The notes under the pieces were generated by a model, which did no database searches, was not told where the DNA came from, and was given only the letters and a program-made list of their open reading frames with translations. A program made the position numbers and the translations under genes. A DNA stretch of 64,000 nt from Hymenobacter lucidus (lineage in GTDB: Bacteria > Bacteroidota > Bacteroidia > Cytophagales > Hymenobacteraceae): NCBI RefSeq assembly GCF_020447265.1, contig NZ_JAJADR010000001.1, positions 248,001-312,000 of the forward strand. Direction: 5' to 3'. Positions 47,511 through 56,267 of this stretch are shown here, one piece after another. The first letter of the stretch is position 1. Every line of letters starts with the position of its first letter.

Positions 47511-47703
47511 GGAATGTGCTAATTCGTCTGTCATTGCGAGCAACGCGAAGCAATCCGTCCTCTGAAATGTGCCGAGCTTCCTTCCTTGAAACGCCTTTTA
47601 CCACGCAAGCAATGAAGGGCTTGGTGGGTACAGGGCATGACTACCTTCGCAGAGGACGGATTGCTTCGCGTTGCTCGCAATGACAGACGAATTAGCACAT
47701 TCC
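47511..47703. repeat. 54-bp perfect inverted repeat enclosing repeat element copy 2
   Basis: 47511-47564 is perfectly complementary to 47650-47703. The inner part (47529-47685) is copy 2 of the TGTCATTGCGAG element; the outer part continues into runs of the word ATGTGCTAATG that reach the neighbouring genes. It lies between the response regulator and kinase genes in their presumed operon and could form a very stable hairpin in that mRNA. Confidence 0.9.
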
Positions 47704-47732
47704 CCACATTAGCACCTGAGCACATTAAAAAA

Positions 47733-48410
47733 CTACCCTTCCCGCATGACGTAGCCCATGCCCACTACGGTGTGGATGAGCTTGGGCTCGTGGCCTTTGT
47801 CAAGCTTACGGCGCAGGTGGCTGATGTAGACGTCAATGACGTTGGTGCTCGTGTCGAAGTCCAGCTCCCAGACCCGCTCGGTGATGTCGACGCGGGAAAT
47901 AATTTTGCCCCGGTTCAGCAGCAGGTATTCGAGCAGGGCGTATTCGCGGGCCGTGAGGTCGATGCGCTGCCCGCGGCGGGTTACGGTTTTGCTTTCCAGG
48001 TTCAGCTCCAGGTCGGCCATGCGCAGGGTGCGCTTCACGGCCGAGGCGTCGGCGTTGCGCTTGGTCAGGGCCCGGGCCCGCAGCAGCAGCTCCTGAAACT
48101 TGAAGGGCTTCACCAAGTAGTCATCGGCCCCGGCCTCGAAGCCCAGGGTTTTGTCTTCCAGACTGTCGAGGGCCGTGAGCATGAGCACCGGCACGTGGGC
48201 ATTATCGGCCCGGATCAGCCCGCAGAGCGCGAAGCCGTTGATGTGGGGCAGGTTCACGTCGAGCACAATCAAATCGTAGCTGTTTTGCCGGAACAACGAC
48301 AGGCCCATCTGCCCGTCGAAGGCCACGTCCAGCTCGTAGCCTTCGTTCTGAAAGCCTTTTTGAATAAATGAGGCCAGCTTAGGCTCATCCTCAACCAGAA
48401 GTAGTTTCAT
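47733..48410 (-). CDS. OmpR-family response regulator
   Basis: From ATG 48408-48410 the product has 225 residues. Receiver domain: acidic pocket EDE (8-10), phosphoacceptor Asp51 (IVLDVNLP), Thr79 and Lys101 (YLVKPFKF). C-terminal winged helix: LTAREYALLEYLLLN, VYISHLRRKLD, IHTVVGMGYVMRE. It is a DNA-binding regulator activated by the downstream kinase. Its target is unknown but may include the genes that follow (Asp-rich membrane protein, lipoprotein). The frame extends upstream to 48476, but the conserved MKLLLVEDE start marks the true N-terminus. Confidence 0.96.
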   Translation of the reverse strand: MKLLLVEDEPKLASFIQKGFQNEGYELDVAFDGQMGLSLFRQNSYDLIVLDVNLPHINGFALCGLIRADNAHVPVLMLTALDSLEDKTLGFEAGADDYLVKPFKFQELLLRARALTKRNADASAVKRTLRMADLELNLESKTVTRRGQRIDLTAREYALLEYLLLNRGKIISRVDITERVWELDFDTSTNVIDVYISHLRRKLDKGHEPKLIHTVVGMGYVMREG

Positions 48411-48492
48411 GCGGGCAGCGTAAGGGAGTAGCTGAGGTACGACAGGGCTGCCAGCTGGTTGTATCAGCAGAATCAATAGCCGGGCGGGTTGT

Positions 48493-48513
48493 TATAGTCA
48501 ACGACTATATTTG
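48493..48513 (+). promoter_or_regulatory. oxyR promoter with overlapping dyad
   Basis: TATAGTC-AAC-GACTATA (48493-48509) is a perfect 7-bp dyad and contains ATAG-N7-CTAT, the E. coli OxyR half-site pattern. It overlaps TATATTTG (48506-48513), an exact match to the Bacteroidota -7 consensus TANNTTTG. The start codon begins at 48518, so the transcript would be nearly leaderless. Suggests autoregulation. Confidence 0.75.
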
Positions 48514-48517
48514 CGCC

Positions 48518-49450
48518 ATGACCGTGCAGCAGCTCGAATACCTTGTGGCCCTCGATACCCACCGCCAGTTTGTGCTGGCGGCCGAAAAGTGCTTTGTCAC
48601 CCAGCCCACCCTCAGTATGCAGCTCCAGAAGCTGGAAGAGGAGCTGGGCGTGCTGCTCTTCGACCGTACCAGCAAGGGCATCCGGCCCACGGCGGTGGGG
48701 GCCAAGGTGGTGCAGCAAGCCCGGCAGGTGCTGCGCGAGGTGCAACAGCTGCACGAGGTAGTGCAGCTCGAAAAGGGAGACCTGGTGGGCGAGCTGCGCC
48801 TGGGCGTCATCCCCACGCTGGCGCCCTACTTGGTGCCGCTGTTTCTGGTGGAGCTGGCCGAGCGGTATCCGCAGCTGCGTCTGCACGTGGAGGAGTTGCA
48901 GTCGGCCGCTATTATCGAGCGGCTCAAAGACCACACGCTGGACGTGGGCCTGCTCGTAACGCCGCTCGACGACCGGGCCCTGCGCGAAATTCCGGTGTTG
49001 GAAGAGCCGTTTCTCGGCTACGTGGCCGCCGGGCACCCGCTCTATGCCAAAGCGCTTATCGAGCCGGCCGACCTGGATGCCGACGGCCTGTGGCTCTTGC
49101 AGCAGGGGCACTGCTTCCGCCACCAGGTGCTGAATCTGTGCAACCCGCCGGCCCCGGCCACGCCCCGGCCCTACACCTACGAAAGCGGCTCCATCGAAAC
49201 CCTGAAGCAGCTGGTGAGCCGCACCAACGGCTACACACTGGTACCCGAGCTGTCGGTGCTGGACGAGGTAGATACCAACCCGATGGTGAAGCGCTTCGTG
49301 GCTCCCGAGCCGGTGCGGGAAGTGAGCTTGGTGGTGCACCACGGCTTTGTGCGGCTGCCGCTGCTGGCTACTCTGCGCGACGTAATCTTGGCCAAGCTGC
49401 CCGCCCGGCTGCAGGTGGGCCGGGCCGGGCAGAAAATCCGCTGGAAGTAG
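48518..49450 (+). CDS. oxyR: OxyR-type peroxide-sensing LysR regulator
   Basis: LysR-family protein of 310 residues: HTH at 1-60 (LEYLVALDTHRQFVLAA, VTQPTLSMQLQKLEEELG) and a substrate-binding-like domain. GHCFRHQVLNLC places Cys199 and Cys208 at the same positions and in the same context as the redox-active pair of E. coli OxyR (GHCLRDQAMGFC), so a peroxide-driven disulfide switch is expected. Likely targets are the catalase gene in this window and other peroxide defences. The dyad overlapping its -7 box suggests autoregulation. ATG 48518. Divergent from the two-component genes; an alpha/beta hydrolase follows 60 bp downstream. Confidence 0.95.
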   Translation: MTVQQLEYLVALDTHRQFVLAAEKCFVTQPTLSMQLQKLEEELGVLLFDRTSKGIRPTAVGAKVVQQARQVLREVQQLHEVVQLEKGDLVGELRLGVIPTLAPYLVPLFLVELAERYPQLRLHVEELQSAAIIERLKDHTLDVGLLVTPLDDRALREIPVLEEPFLGYVAAGHPLYAKALIEPADLDADGLWLLQQGHCFRHQVLNLCNPPAPATPRPYTYESGSIETLKQLVSRTNGYTLVPELSVLDEVDTNPMVKRFVAPEPVREVSLVVHHGFVRLPLLATLRDVILAKLPARLQVGRAGQKIRWK

Positions 49451-49510
49451 CGCGGAGCTTGCGCCAACCGGCAGTGCTTTGCGTAAGCAAGTAAAGCAAC
49501 TGCCTCATTC

Positions 49511-50290
49511 ATGCCACAACCCATTGATTTACCCGCCCTGGAAGCCGGTGCCGGGCCGCTCACCTTTGTTTTTCTGCATTACTGGGCCGGCAGCAGCCGG
49601 GAGTGGCAATTGGTACTGGACGAACTGGCCCCCGATTTCCACTGCCTGGCCCCCGACCTGCGCGGCTTTGGCCTGGCGCCGGCTCCGGCCAGCGGCTACA
49701 CCGTAGAAGACTACGCCGCCGACGTGCTGGCCTTCATCGGGCGGCGCGGCCTGAGTAACTTCGTGCTGGTCGGCCATTCGATGAGCGCCAAAATAGCCAT
49801 GTGGGTGGCTTCGGAACCGCCCGCCGGCCTGCGCGGCCTGGTGCTGGTGGCACCCTCGCCGCCCACCATCGAGCCCATGACCGATGCCGACCGCACCGCC
49901 TCGCTCAAAGCCTTCGGCCGTCCGGAAGCTGCCGCCGCCACCGCCGATAAAATTCTGGTGCAGCCGGTAGCGGAGGCGGTAAAAGCTGTGGTCATTGAAG
50001 ACAACCTGCGCGCTGCCCACCTGGCCTGGGACGCGTGGATGCGCTACGGGAGCCGCGAGGATATTTTGGCCCGCATGTGCCTGGTGCAGGGGCCCTGCCT
50101 CATCATCACTGGCGGCGCCGACCCGATTATGTCTCCCTCAGTGCACGGCCTCGAAACGCTGCCTTACCTGCCGGAGGGCACGCCCCTGGAAATTATTAGC
50201 GGGGTGGGCCACCTGCCGCCGCTCGAAGCCCCGCAGGAAGTAGCCCGGCTGCTGCGGGAGTTTGTGGCAAAGCAGGGGTTGGTAGGATAG
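49511..50290 (+). CDS. Alpha/beta-fold hydrolase
   Basis: Protein of 259 residues with the alpha/beta hydrolase pattern: VFLHYWAGSSREW (oxyanion region, HY in place of HG), FHCLAPDLRGFG, nucleophile Ser in LVGHSMSAKIA, acid Asp in TGGADPIMSP and catalytic His in GVGHLPPLEAP. No signal peptide; cytoplasmic. Such proteins are esterases, haloperoxidase-like enzymes or others, and the substrate is not evident. It follows oxyR by 60 bp on the same strand and could be co-transcribed with it, but no functional link is established. ATG at 49511. Confidence 0.9.
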   Translation: MPQPIDLPALEAGAGPLTFVFLHYWAGSSREWQLVLDELAPDFHCLAPDLRGFGLAPAPASGYTVEDYAADVLAFIGRRGLSNFVLVGHSMSAKIAMWVASEPPAGLRGLVLVAPSPPTIEPMTDADRTASLKAFGRPEAAAATADKILVQPVAEAVKAVVIEDNLRAAHLAWDAWMRYGSREDILARMCLVQGPCLIITGGADPIMSPSVHGLETLPYLPEGTPLEIISGVGHLPPLEAPQEVARLLREFVAKQGLVG

Positions 50291-50294
50291 AAGC

Positions 50295-50454
50295 TGTCAT
50301 TGCGAGGAGGTACGACGAAGCAACCCGTCCTCTGAAATGTGCTGAGCGTCCTTCACTGAAAAGCCCTTAATCGTTGTTGCGGTTGAGGGCTTCGTGGTAA
50401 AAGGCAGTGACTACCTGCACAGAGGACGGATTGCTTCACAAGCTCGCAATGACA
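50295..50454. repeat. TGTCATTGCGAG repeat element, copy 3
   Basis: Begins TGTCATTGCGAGG just after the hydrolase stop codon and ends CTCGCAATGACA. Subterminal GTCCTCTGAAATGTGCTGAG and ACAGAGGACGGATTGCTTC arms match the other copies, and the centre has AAGCCCTTAATCG...GGTTGAGGGCTT, a decayed form of the copy 1 terminator hairpin. The open frame of the pullulanase runs back into it. Confidence 0.9.
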
Positions 50455-50493
50455 CAAACTCATTCCCGCCCGCTTTTCCGCAACTTTACTCCC

Positions 50494-52503
50494 ATGAAGT
50501 TTCTGCCGTTTCTCAGCCTGCTCCTCGTGGTTTCTGCCTGCGCGGTATCGCCCAAAACGGGCGCTAAGCTCCCCGATTTTTCTGCGTATCCCACCTATAC
50601 CGGCTCCGACCTGGGCCTGACTTTCGTGCGCGGCCAGGCCACGCTGCGGGTGTGGGCGCCCACGGCTGAAAATATGCAGTTGAAGCTGTATGCCGAAGGC
50701 ACGGGCGGGGCGCCGGTGGCAGAGTACACCATGCAGAAGTCGACGGGCGGCACGTGGGTGTACCAGCTGCCGGCCCGGCCGCCAGGGCGGTTCTATGTGG
50801 TGCAGGCTACCATTGGAGGCAAACAGATGGCCGAAGTGCCCGACCCCTACGTGCACGCCGTAGGCCTGAACGGCCAGCGCGGCGCGTTGCTCGACCCCGC
50901 CACCGTGAGTCCGCCCGCCTGGCCCGACGACCGGCGGCCCGAGCTTAAGCAGGCTACCGACATCGTAATCGGTGAAGCCCACGTGCGCGACTTATCCATG
51001 CATCCGCAGTCGGGTATTACGCACAAAGGCAAGTTTCTGGGCCTCGCCGAAACCGGTACTACGGGCCCCAGCGGTGTAAGTACGGGCCTGCAGCACTTGC
51101 AGGAGCTGGGCATTACCCACCTGCACCTGCTGCCCACCAACGACTTTGCCTCCGTGGATGAAAGCCGGCTGGCCGAAAATCGCTACAATTGGGGCTACGA
51201 CCCGCGGCACTATTCCGTGCCCGAAGGCAGCTACAGCACCGACCCGGCCGACCCCGCCAGCCGCATCCGAGAGCTGAAGCAGCTGGTACAAACCCTGCAC
51301 CGCCGCGAGCTACGGCTCGTGCTCGACGTGGTGTACAACCACACCGCCGACGCCGCCCGCAGCTCCTTCGACCAGCTCGTGCCCGGCTACTACTACCGCC
51401 AGCGGCCCGACGGCACCTACTCCGACGCGGCGGCCTGCGGCAACGAAGTAGCCTCGGAACGAACCATGGTGCGCAAGCTCATCGTAGAATCGGTGGCGTA
51501 CTGGGCCCGCGAATACCACGTCGACGGCTTCCGGTTCGATTTGATGGGCATCCTGGATTTGCGCACCATGCGGGCCGTGCGCGTAGCTTTGGATGAAATT
51601 GACCACAGCATTTTCGTGTATGGCGAAGGCTGGACGGCTGGCAGCAGCCCCGTGCCCGAAACCGAGCGGGCCGTGAAAGCCAACCTGCCGAAGCTGGACC
51701 GCGTGGCCGCTTTCGGCGACGAGCTGCGCGACGCGGTGAAAGGCCACTACGCCCGCCAAACCGAGGCCGGCTTTGCTAGCGGGCAGCCCGGCCTGGAGGA
51801 AAGCGTGAAGTTCGGCATCGTGGCCGCCACCCAACATCCTCAGCTCGACTACGCCAAGGTAAACTACTCGAAAGCGCCCTGGGCCAACGAGCCGGGCCAG
51901 GCCATCAACTACGTGGCCTGCCACGACGATAGGGTGCTCTGGGACAAGCTCACGGTGGCCAACCCCGGCGCCTCGGAAGCCGAGCTGCTACAGATGGATT
52001 TGCTCAGCAACACCATCGTCTTCACCAGCCAGGGCGTGCCGTTTTTGCCCGTCGGCGACGAGTTTTTGCGCACCAAGGGCGGCTCCCACAACTCCTACAA
52101 CCTACCCGACAGCGTGAACCAGCTCGACTGGGCCCGTAAGGCGCGGTACCAAAGCGTATTTGAGTTTTACCGCAAGCTCATTGGCCTGCGCAAAACGCAC
52201 CCCGCCTTCCGCCTGCCCACCCGGGAGCTGGTCGAGAAGCACCTGGCTTTTCTGCCCGCTATGCCCGCCAACACCATCGGCTACCAGCTGCTGGGCCACG
52301 CCGGCAACGACGACTGGGGCCGCATTACGGTGCTTTTCAACGGCAACCGCGCGGCCACTGCCGTACCCGTGCCGGCGGGAAGCTACACCGTGGTACTGCG
52401 GGGCCAGGAAATCAACCAGAAAGGGCTGGGCAACGTGACGGTGGCTGCGGGCCAGCCCTTGAGCCTGCCGGCTTCCGCAGCCCTGATTCTGGTGCAGCCG
52501 TAG
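50494..52503 (+). CDS. pulA: Type I pullulanase (GH13) lipoprotein
   Basis: From ATG 50494 the product has 669 residues with lipoprotein signal MKFLPFLSLLLVVSAC (Cys16). An N-terminal CBM48-like domain (LTFVRGQATLRVWAPTAENM) precedes the GH13 barrel. Pullulanase/GH13_14 motifs are YNWGYDPRHYSVPEGSYST, DVVYNHT, DGFRFDLMGILD (nucleophile Asp), VYGEGW (acid Glu) and VACHDDRVLWDK (His-Asp). It hydrolyses alpha-1,6 branches of starch or glycogen fragments, presumably in the periplasm or at the cell surface. The upstream frame is repeat DNA and was excluded. No other starch genes are nearby. Confidence 0.95.
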   Translation: MKFLPFLSLLLVVSACAVSPKTGAKLPDFSAYPTYTGSDLGLTFVRGQATLRVWAPTAENMQLKLYAEGTGGAPVAEYTMQKSTGGTWVYQLPARPPGRFYVVQATIGGKQMAEVPDPYVHAVGLNGQRGALLDPATVSPPAWPDDRRPELKQATDIVIGEAHVRDLSMHPQSGITHKGKFLGLAETGTTGPSGVSTGLQHLQELGITHLHLLPTNDFASVDESRLAENRYNWGYDPRHYSVPEGSYSTDPADPASRIRELKQLVQTLHRRELRLVLDVVYNHTADAARSSFDQLVPGYYYRQRPDGTYSDAAACGNEVASERTMVRKLIVESVAYWAREYHVDGFRFDLMGILDLRTMRAVRVALDEIDHSIFVYGEGWTAGSSPVPETERAVKANLPKLDRVAAFGDELRDAVKGHYARQTEAGFASGQPGLEESVKFGIVAATQHPQLDYAKVNYSKAPWANEPGQAINYVACHDDRVLWDKLTVANPGASEAELLQMDLLSNTIVFTSQGVPFLPVGDEFLRTKGGSHNSYNLPDSVNQLDWARKARYQSVFEFYRKLIGLRKTHPAFRLPTRELVEKHLAFLPAMPANTIGYQLLGHAGNDDWGRITVLFNGNRAATAVPVPAGSYTVVLRGQEINQKGLGNVTVAAGQPLSLPASAALILVQP

Positions 52504-52597
52504 CCCGGAGTTGGCGCAGGCTTCGCAACCGAAGGGCGGCTCAGCCGGTAAGTAAGGCCGGGCTGCCAGCCGGCGGCCTTGCTTTACCTCCCCAGGA

Positions 52598-53434
52598 ATG
52601 ACCTTTTTATCCGAAATGCGCCAGGCCTGGCGCCGGCACTGGCCGCACTATGCGGCCGAGGCAGCGGGCATCGGCTTCTTTATGGTCTGCGGCACGCTGC
52701 TCACTATCCTCTTTGAGCACCCGGCCTCCCCGGTGTACCAGGCCCTGGCCGGCCCCGATTTGCTGCGCCGCGCCGGTATCGGGCTGGGCATGGGGCTGGT
52801 TATCGTGGTGCTGGTCTACAATCCGTGGGGGAAGAGGTCGGGTGCCCACATCAACCCGGCCGTGACTATTGCCTTCTGGCAGTTGGGCAAAATCCGGCGG
52901 GCCGATGCGGTGTGGTACGTGCTGGCCCAGCTGGCCGGCGCCCTGCTGATCGGGCAGCTGCTCAAATGGGCTTTGGGGGCTTACTTCGCCCATCCGGCCG
53001 TGAACTACATGGTTACCGAGCCCAAGCGGCACGGGCAGATGGTGGCTTTTGGGGCCGAGTTCGTCATTTCCTTTATCCTGATGCTGGTGATGCTGTTGGC
53101 CCTGCACCACGAGCACCTGAAAAAGTCCACTGGCTGGCTGATTGGCGTGCTGCTCGTGCTCTATATCACCTTCGAAAGCCCCTTATCCAGCATGAGCCTG
53201 AATCCGGCCCGCACCCTGGGCAGTGCCGTGGCGGCCCACAGCTACGCCGGCATGTGGCTCTATTGGGTGGCGCCTATACTGGCTATGTTGCTGGCTACCG
53301 TCTTTTTCAATAAGGTCTACAAAGGCCAGACTACAGCCTGCGCTATCCTGGCCGGCTGCGACGCCGCCCCCAACAGCCCCCACGCCACCGAGCCACACGC
53401 CACGGAACCGCCGGTGTACCCAGTGGTGAAATAG
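52598..53434 (+). CDS. Aquaporin/MIP-family channel
   Basis: Protein of 278 residues with six membrane helices and both NPA boxes: HINPAVTIAFW after helix 2 and SLNPARTLGSAV after helix 5, the latter with the selectivity-filter Arg. EAAGIGFFMVCGTLLTILF and FGAEFVISFILMLVML are the start helices of the two halves. It conducts water and possibly small neutral solutes across the inner membrane. The C-terminal tail is repetitive (HATEPHATEP) and its last codons, PVVK and stop, coincide with the start of a hairpin repeat. ATG 52598, 94 bp after pullulanase; co-transcription uncertain. Confidence 0.94.
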   Translation: MTFLSEMRQAWRRHWPHYAAEAAGIGFFMVCGTLLTILFEHPASPVYQALAGPDLLRRAGIGLGMGLVIVVLVYNPWGKRSGAHINPAVTIAFWQLGKIRRADAVWYVLAQLAGALLIGQLLKWALGAYFAHPAVNYMVTEPKRHGQMVAFGAEFVISFILMLVMLLALHHEHLKKSTGWLIGVLLVLYITFESPLSSMSLNPARTLGSAVAAHSYAGMWLYWVAPILAMLLATVFFNKVYKGQTTACAILAGCDAAPNSPHATEPHATEPPVYPVVK

Positions 53435-53701
53435 TGAAATGGTGAGTTTGTGAGTTTGTCATTCGGCTAGCGCGAAAGACGAGGCTTTCCTGTCCTTGCG
53501 AGGAAGCACTACATTCCGCGTATTAAGCGGCGGCAATCCATCCTCTGAAATGTAGAAAGCTCCCTTGAGTGAAAAGCCCTTTCCCGTTGCATACGGAAAA
53601 GGGCTTTCTGGTAAAAGGTTGGGTCGTTCTGCGCAGAGGACGGATTGCTTCGTGCCTCGCAATGACACGGCTCGTTGAACGTCAACTTATTATTTCACCA
53701 C
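53423..53701. repeat. TGTCATTGCGAG element copy 4 within GGTGAAATA repeats
   Basis: GTGGTGAAATA (53423-53433) pairs with 53691-53701 and marks the outer boundary, touching the stop codons of aquaporin and patatin. Inside, 53457-53667 is copy 4 of the element, longer than the others by about 50 bp owing to an extra segment near its left end. The centre (AAAAGCCCTTTCCCGT...ACGGAAAAGGGCTTT) is a strong bidirectional terminator for the two convergent genes. Confidence 0.9.
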
Positions 53702-53702
53702 A

Positions 53703-56039
53703 TTAATCCAGCGCCCGGTCGCGGAAGAGGACGTAGCCGATGTGGGCAAAGACGCCGAATTTGTGGTCGTTGTCGTCGTAGTGAATGAACTGTAGCGCGG
53801 CCGGGCCCACGGGAGTTTGGTACACGAAGCCGGTCATGGCCGTGAGGTAGGGGCGGCTTACGGTCTTGCCGCGCCGGGCCAGCACAGTATTAACGGCCTG
53901 CCGCTCCCAGGGGCGCACCATTACGTGGGTGTATACTTCCGTGCGCCATTCCAGCTCACCCAAAATAGCCCTGGCGTAGCGCAGACCCACGGCGGCGTAG
54001 GCCGTGCCCCGGTAGCGGTCCAGAAACAGGGTGCGCGAATCGGGGAGGGGCAAAAAGGCCGGGGCCGAGGTGAGCGAGGCGCGGTAGGTGGCAAAGGGGC
54101 CCTGGGTGGTAGCCACGGCATCGAGTACGTAGCCCCAGGCATTTACGCGGCGGCCCACCGAGTCTACCTTGTTGAAGGTGAAATACTGCTCGATGTAGAG
54201 GCTGCTTTTCAGGAAATCCTGGGTTTGGGTGCGGCCTTGCAGCTCCCCGGCCGTGGTGCCGGGGGTGTACTTTTCCTGGGCCATTACGCCCCGCACACTA
54301 AAGTCGACGCGCTTGCCGCTAACGGCGTACTGGCGGCGGTTCAGCGAGTTGCGCTCGAAGCGGCCGGCCGCCGTCAGGCCGTCCAGGCGGTCCAGGTCGA
54401 GCACGGCGTTGCTGCTGATTTCGTCGGTGTTGGCATACTGGTCGCGGTTCGTAAACACGCCCCCGCTCAGGGTGTAGCGGCTGCGGTAGTTGGGGCTGAA
54501 GCCGATTTGCAGCTCGGTTTTGAAGTCGCGCTGGCCCAGCTGGGTATTCTGAGCCGTAGAGCCCAGCAGGCCGCCGGTATCCTGGTAATTGAAGTTGTTG
54601 AAGGTAACGGTGGGCTCGAAGTACAGCGGAATCCGGCCCGGAATACTGACCCGGAACGAGCCGCGCGTGCCGTTGTAGAAGCGCCCGATAGTGGCATCGG
54701 CCCGCACGGTGTAGAGGTAGCGGTTCAGGTAGCGGTAGGCCCCTCCGATGTAGAAGTTGTTCATCGAGCGGGTCGAGAGCATCACGCCCAGGTCGGCGGT
54801 GAGGTTGCTGTTCTGGCGGGCATCCACGTTCAGCACGTAGCCTTCGCGCTGCTGGTCGTAGCGGATGCGCGGGTATACGTTGTTGAAAAAGTCGTTGTTA
54901 ACGAGCCGGTAATAGCCTTCCTCCACGTCGCCGGGCGAGTAGCTGCTGCCGTTCTTGTTGAAGAAGCGGCGCACAAACTCCTGCTGCTGCCGGGGCACGC
55001 CCTGCACGTCGATCTGCTTGAAATCGGGGCGGGGGGCCCGGTTCTGAAACGCCAGCCGCCGCTGCTGCAGCGCCAGGGTGTCTTCGCGCCGCGTAATGCG
55101 CTGCAGCGTCAGCTCCATTTTGCGGTCGGCGGCCTGCTCGCCCAGCTGCACCAGCTGCCGTACTTTGTTGAAGTCGGCGGCCGTAATGCCTTCCAGGTTG
55201 GGCTGAATGAAAATACCGTTTTTGCCCACCGAAAGCGTATCGGCCACGTTCGAGCCCAGAAACACCAGTGTACTGGTCAGCAGCTTATCGTCCTTGTCCT
55301 TGGGGTACTTGTTGAAGGCCACGTCGCCTACGTTCACCCCGATGATAATGTCGGGCTTGAACTCCTCGCGCATCACGCCGGTGGGAAAGTTATCCACCAC
55401 GGCCCCGTCGAAGAGGTAGCGCCCATCCTGGCCCCGGATAGGCCGGAAAGCCAGCGGAAACGACATGGAGTTGCGCACGGCATCGGAGAGGGAGCCGCTG
55501 CGCTGCACCACTTTTTCGCGGGTAAATACCTCGGAGGCCACGGCCCGGTAGGGTACCAGCAGCTTGTTGAAATCGTAGCCGGAAATGGCGCCGGCCGGGG
55601 CCAGCATGGTGGCCAGCACGTAGTTCAGCGTCACGTCATTCACCAGCGGGGCCGATACCTTGGTTTTCAGCGTCGAGTCGACGGCCAGGCGCAGGTGCAG
55701 GGCGGCGGGGGTGGGGTCTACGTCGTAATAGTTATACACCTTGCCTTCCAGCGGCTTGCCCGATACCCAGGCCTGAAACTCGGGCTTGAGCACGATTTCC
55801 TCGATTTCCTTGGGCGAGTAGCCGGCTGCGTACAGGGCCCCCACGATGGCGCCCATGCTGGTGCCCACGATGTAGTCAATCGGAATTCGGTTTTTTTCGA
55901 GCTGCTTGAGCACACCCACGTGAGCCAGGCCCTTGGCGCCGCCGCCGCTGAGCACAAGGCCCACTTTCTGGGCCGAAACGGGAGAAATGGAAAGGGCTGA
56001 TACCAGCAGGAGCAGGCACCAGCAGTAGACGTTACGCAT
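53703..56039 (-). CDS. Patatin-like phospholipase with C-terminal outer-membrane barrel
   Basis: Protein of 778 residues with a signal peptide (1-23). The patatin domain (about 25-320) has the oxyanion loop SGGGAKGLAHVG, nucleophile Ser in GTSMGAIVG and the catalytic Asp in DGAVVDNFPTG. A POTRA-like segment follows (about 350-430), then a 16-strand-type beta-barrel resembling the BamA/TpsB superfamily, ending in GYVLFRDRALD. This is the arrangement of PlpD-type (type Vd) proteins, which place a lipase domain at or beyond the outer membrane. Expected activity: phospholipase A1/A2. ATG 56037-56039; monocistronic, convergent with the aquaporin. Confidence 0.93.
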   Translation of the reverse strand: MRNVYCWCLLLLVSALSISPVSAQKVGLVLSGGGAKGLAHVGVLKQLEKNRIPIDYIVGTSMGAIVGALYAAGYSPKEIEEIVLKPEFQAWVSGKPLEGKVYNYYDVDPTPAALHLRLAVDSTLKTKVSAPLVNDVTLNYVLATMLAPAGAISGYDFNKLLVPYRAVASEVFTREKVVQRSGSLSDAVRNSMSFPLAFRPIRGQDGRYLFDGAVVDNFPTGVMREEFKPDIIIGVNVGDVAFNKYPKDKDDKLLTSTLVFLGSNVADTLSVGKNGIFIQPNLEGITAADFNKVRQLVQLGEQAADRKMELTLQRITRREDTLALQQRRLAFQNRAPRPDFKQIDVQGVPRQQQEFVRRFFNKNGSSYSPGDVEEGYYRLVNNDFFNNVYPRIRYDQQREGYVLNVDARQNSNLTADLGVMLSTRSMNNFYIGGAYRYLNRYLYTVRADATIGRFYNGTRGSFRVSIPGRIPLYFEPTVTFNNFNYQDTGGLLGSTAQNTQLGQRDFKTELQIGFSPNYRSRYTLSGGVFTNRDQYANTDEISSNAVLDLDRLDGLTAAGRFERNSLNRRQYAVSGKRVDFSVRGVMAQEKYTPGTTAGELQGRTQTQDFLKSSLYIEQYFTFNKVDSVGRRVNAWGYVLDAVATTQGPFATYRASLTSAPAFLPLPDSRTLFLDRYRGTAYAAVGLRYARAILGELEWRTEVYTHVMVRPWERQAVNTVLARRGKTVSRPYLTAMTGFVYQTPVGPAALQFIHYDDNDHKFGVFAHIGYVLFRDRALD

Positions 56040-56267
56040 AGGTTTGGGAGGGAGTAAACAGCTACGGTGGGCAGCGGCTTTCCCTACGCATTCAGCCGGT
56101 GGGAGTTGCCTCGCATATAGCCGAGTGCTTATATAATGCAGCTTCGGTCAAGCTGGACGGGTAGGCGCGCCGCTCAAGCGGCTGCAGTCCACGGCTCGGT
56201 GTAGAATCCTGAGCGCCACCGTCTGTTGCTCAGCAGGCCAGCCGAAACTGCCCAAGTGGCGGCTATG

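Noticed and set aside
50407..50493. N-terminal extension of pullulanase by 29 residues
   Set aside because: The extension is translated from repeat element copy 3, whereas the internal ATG gives a clean lipoprotein signal ending in VSAC.
53817..56000. Plus-strand open frame of 727 codons opposite the patatin gene
   Set aside because: Shadow of the patatin gene; His/Gly/Val-rich with no family signature or plausible signal.
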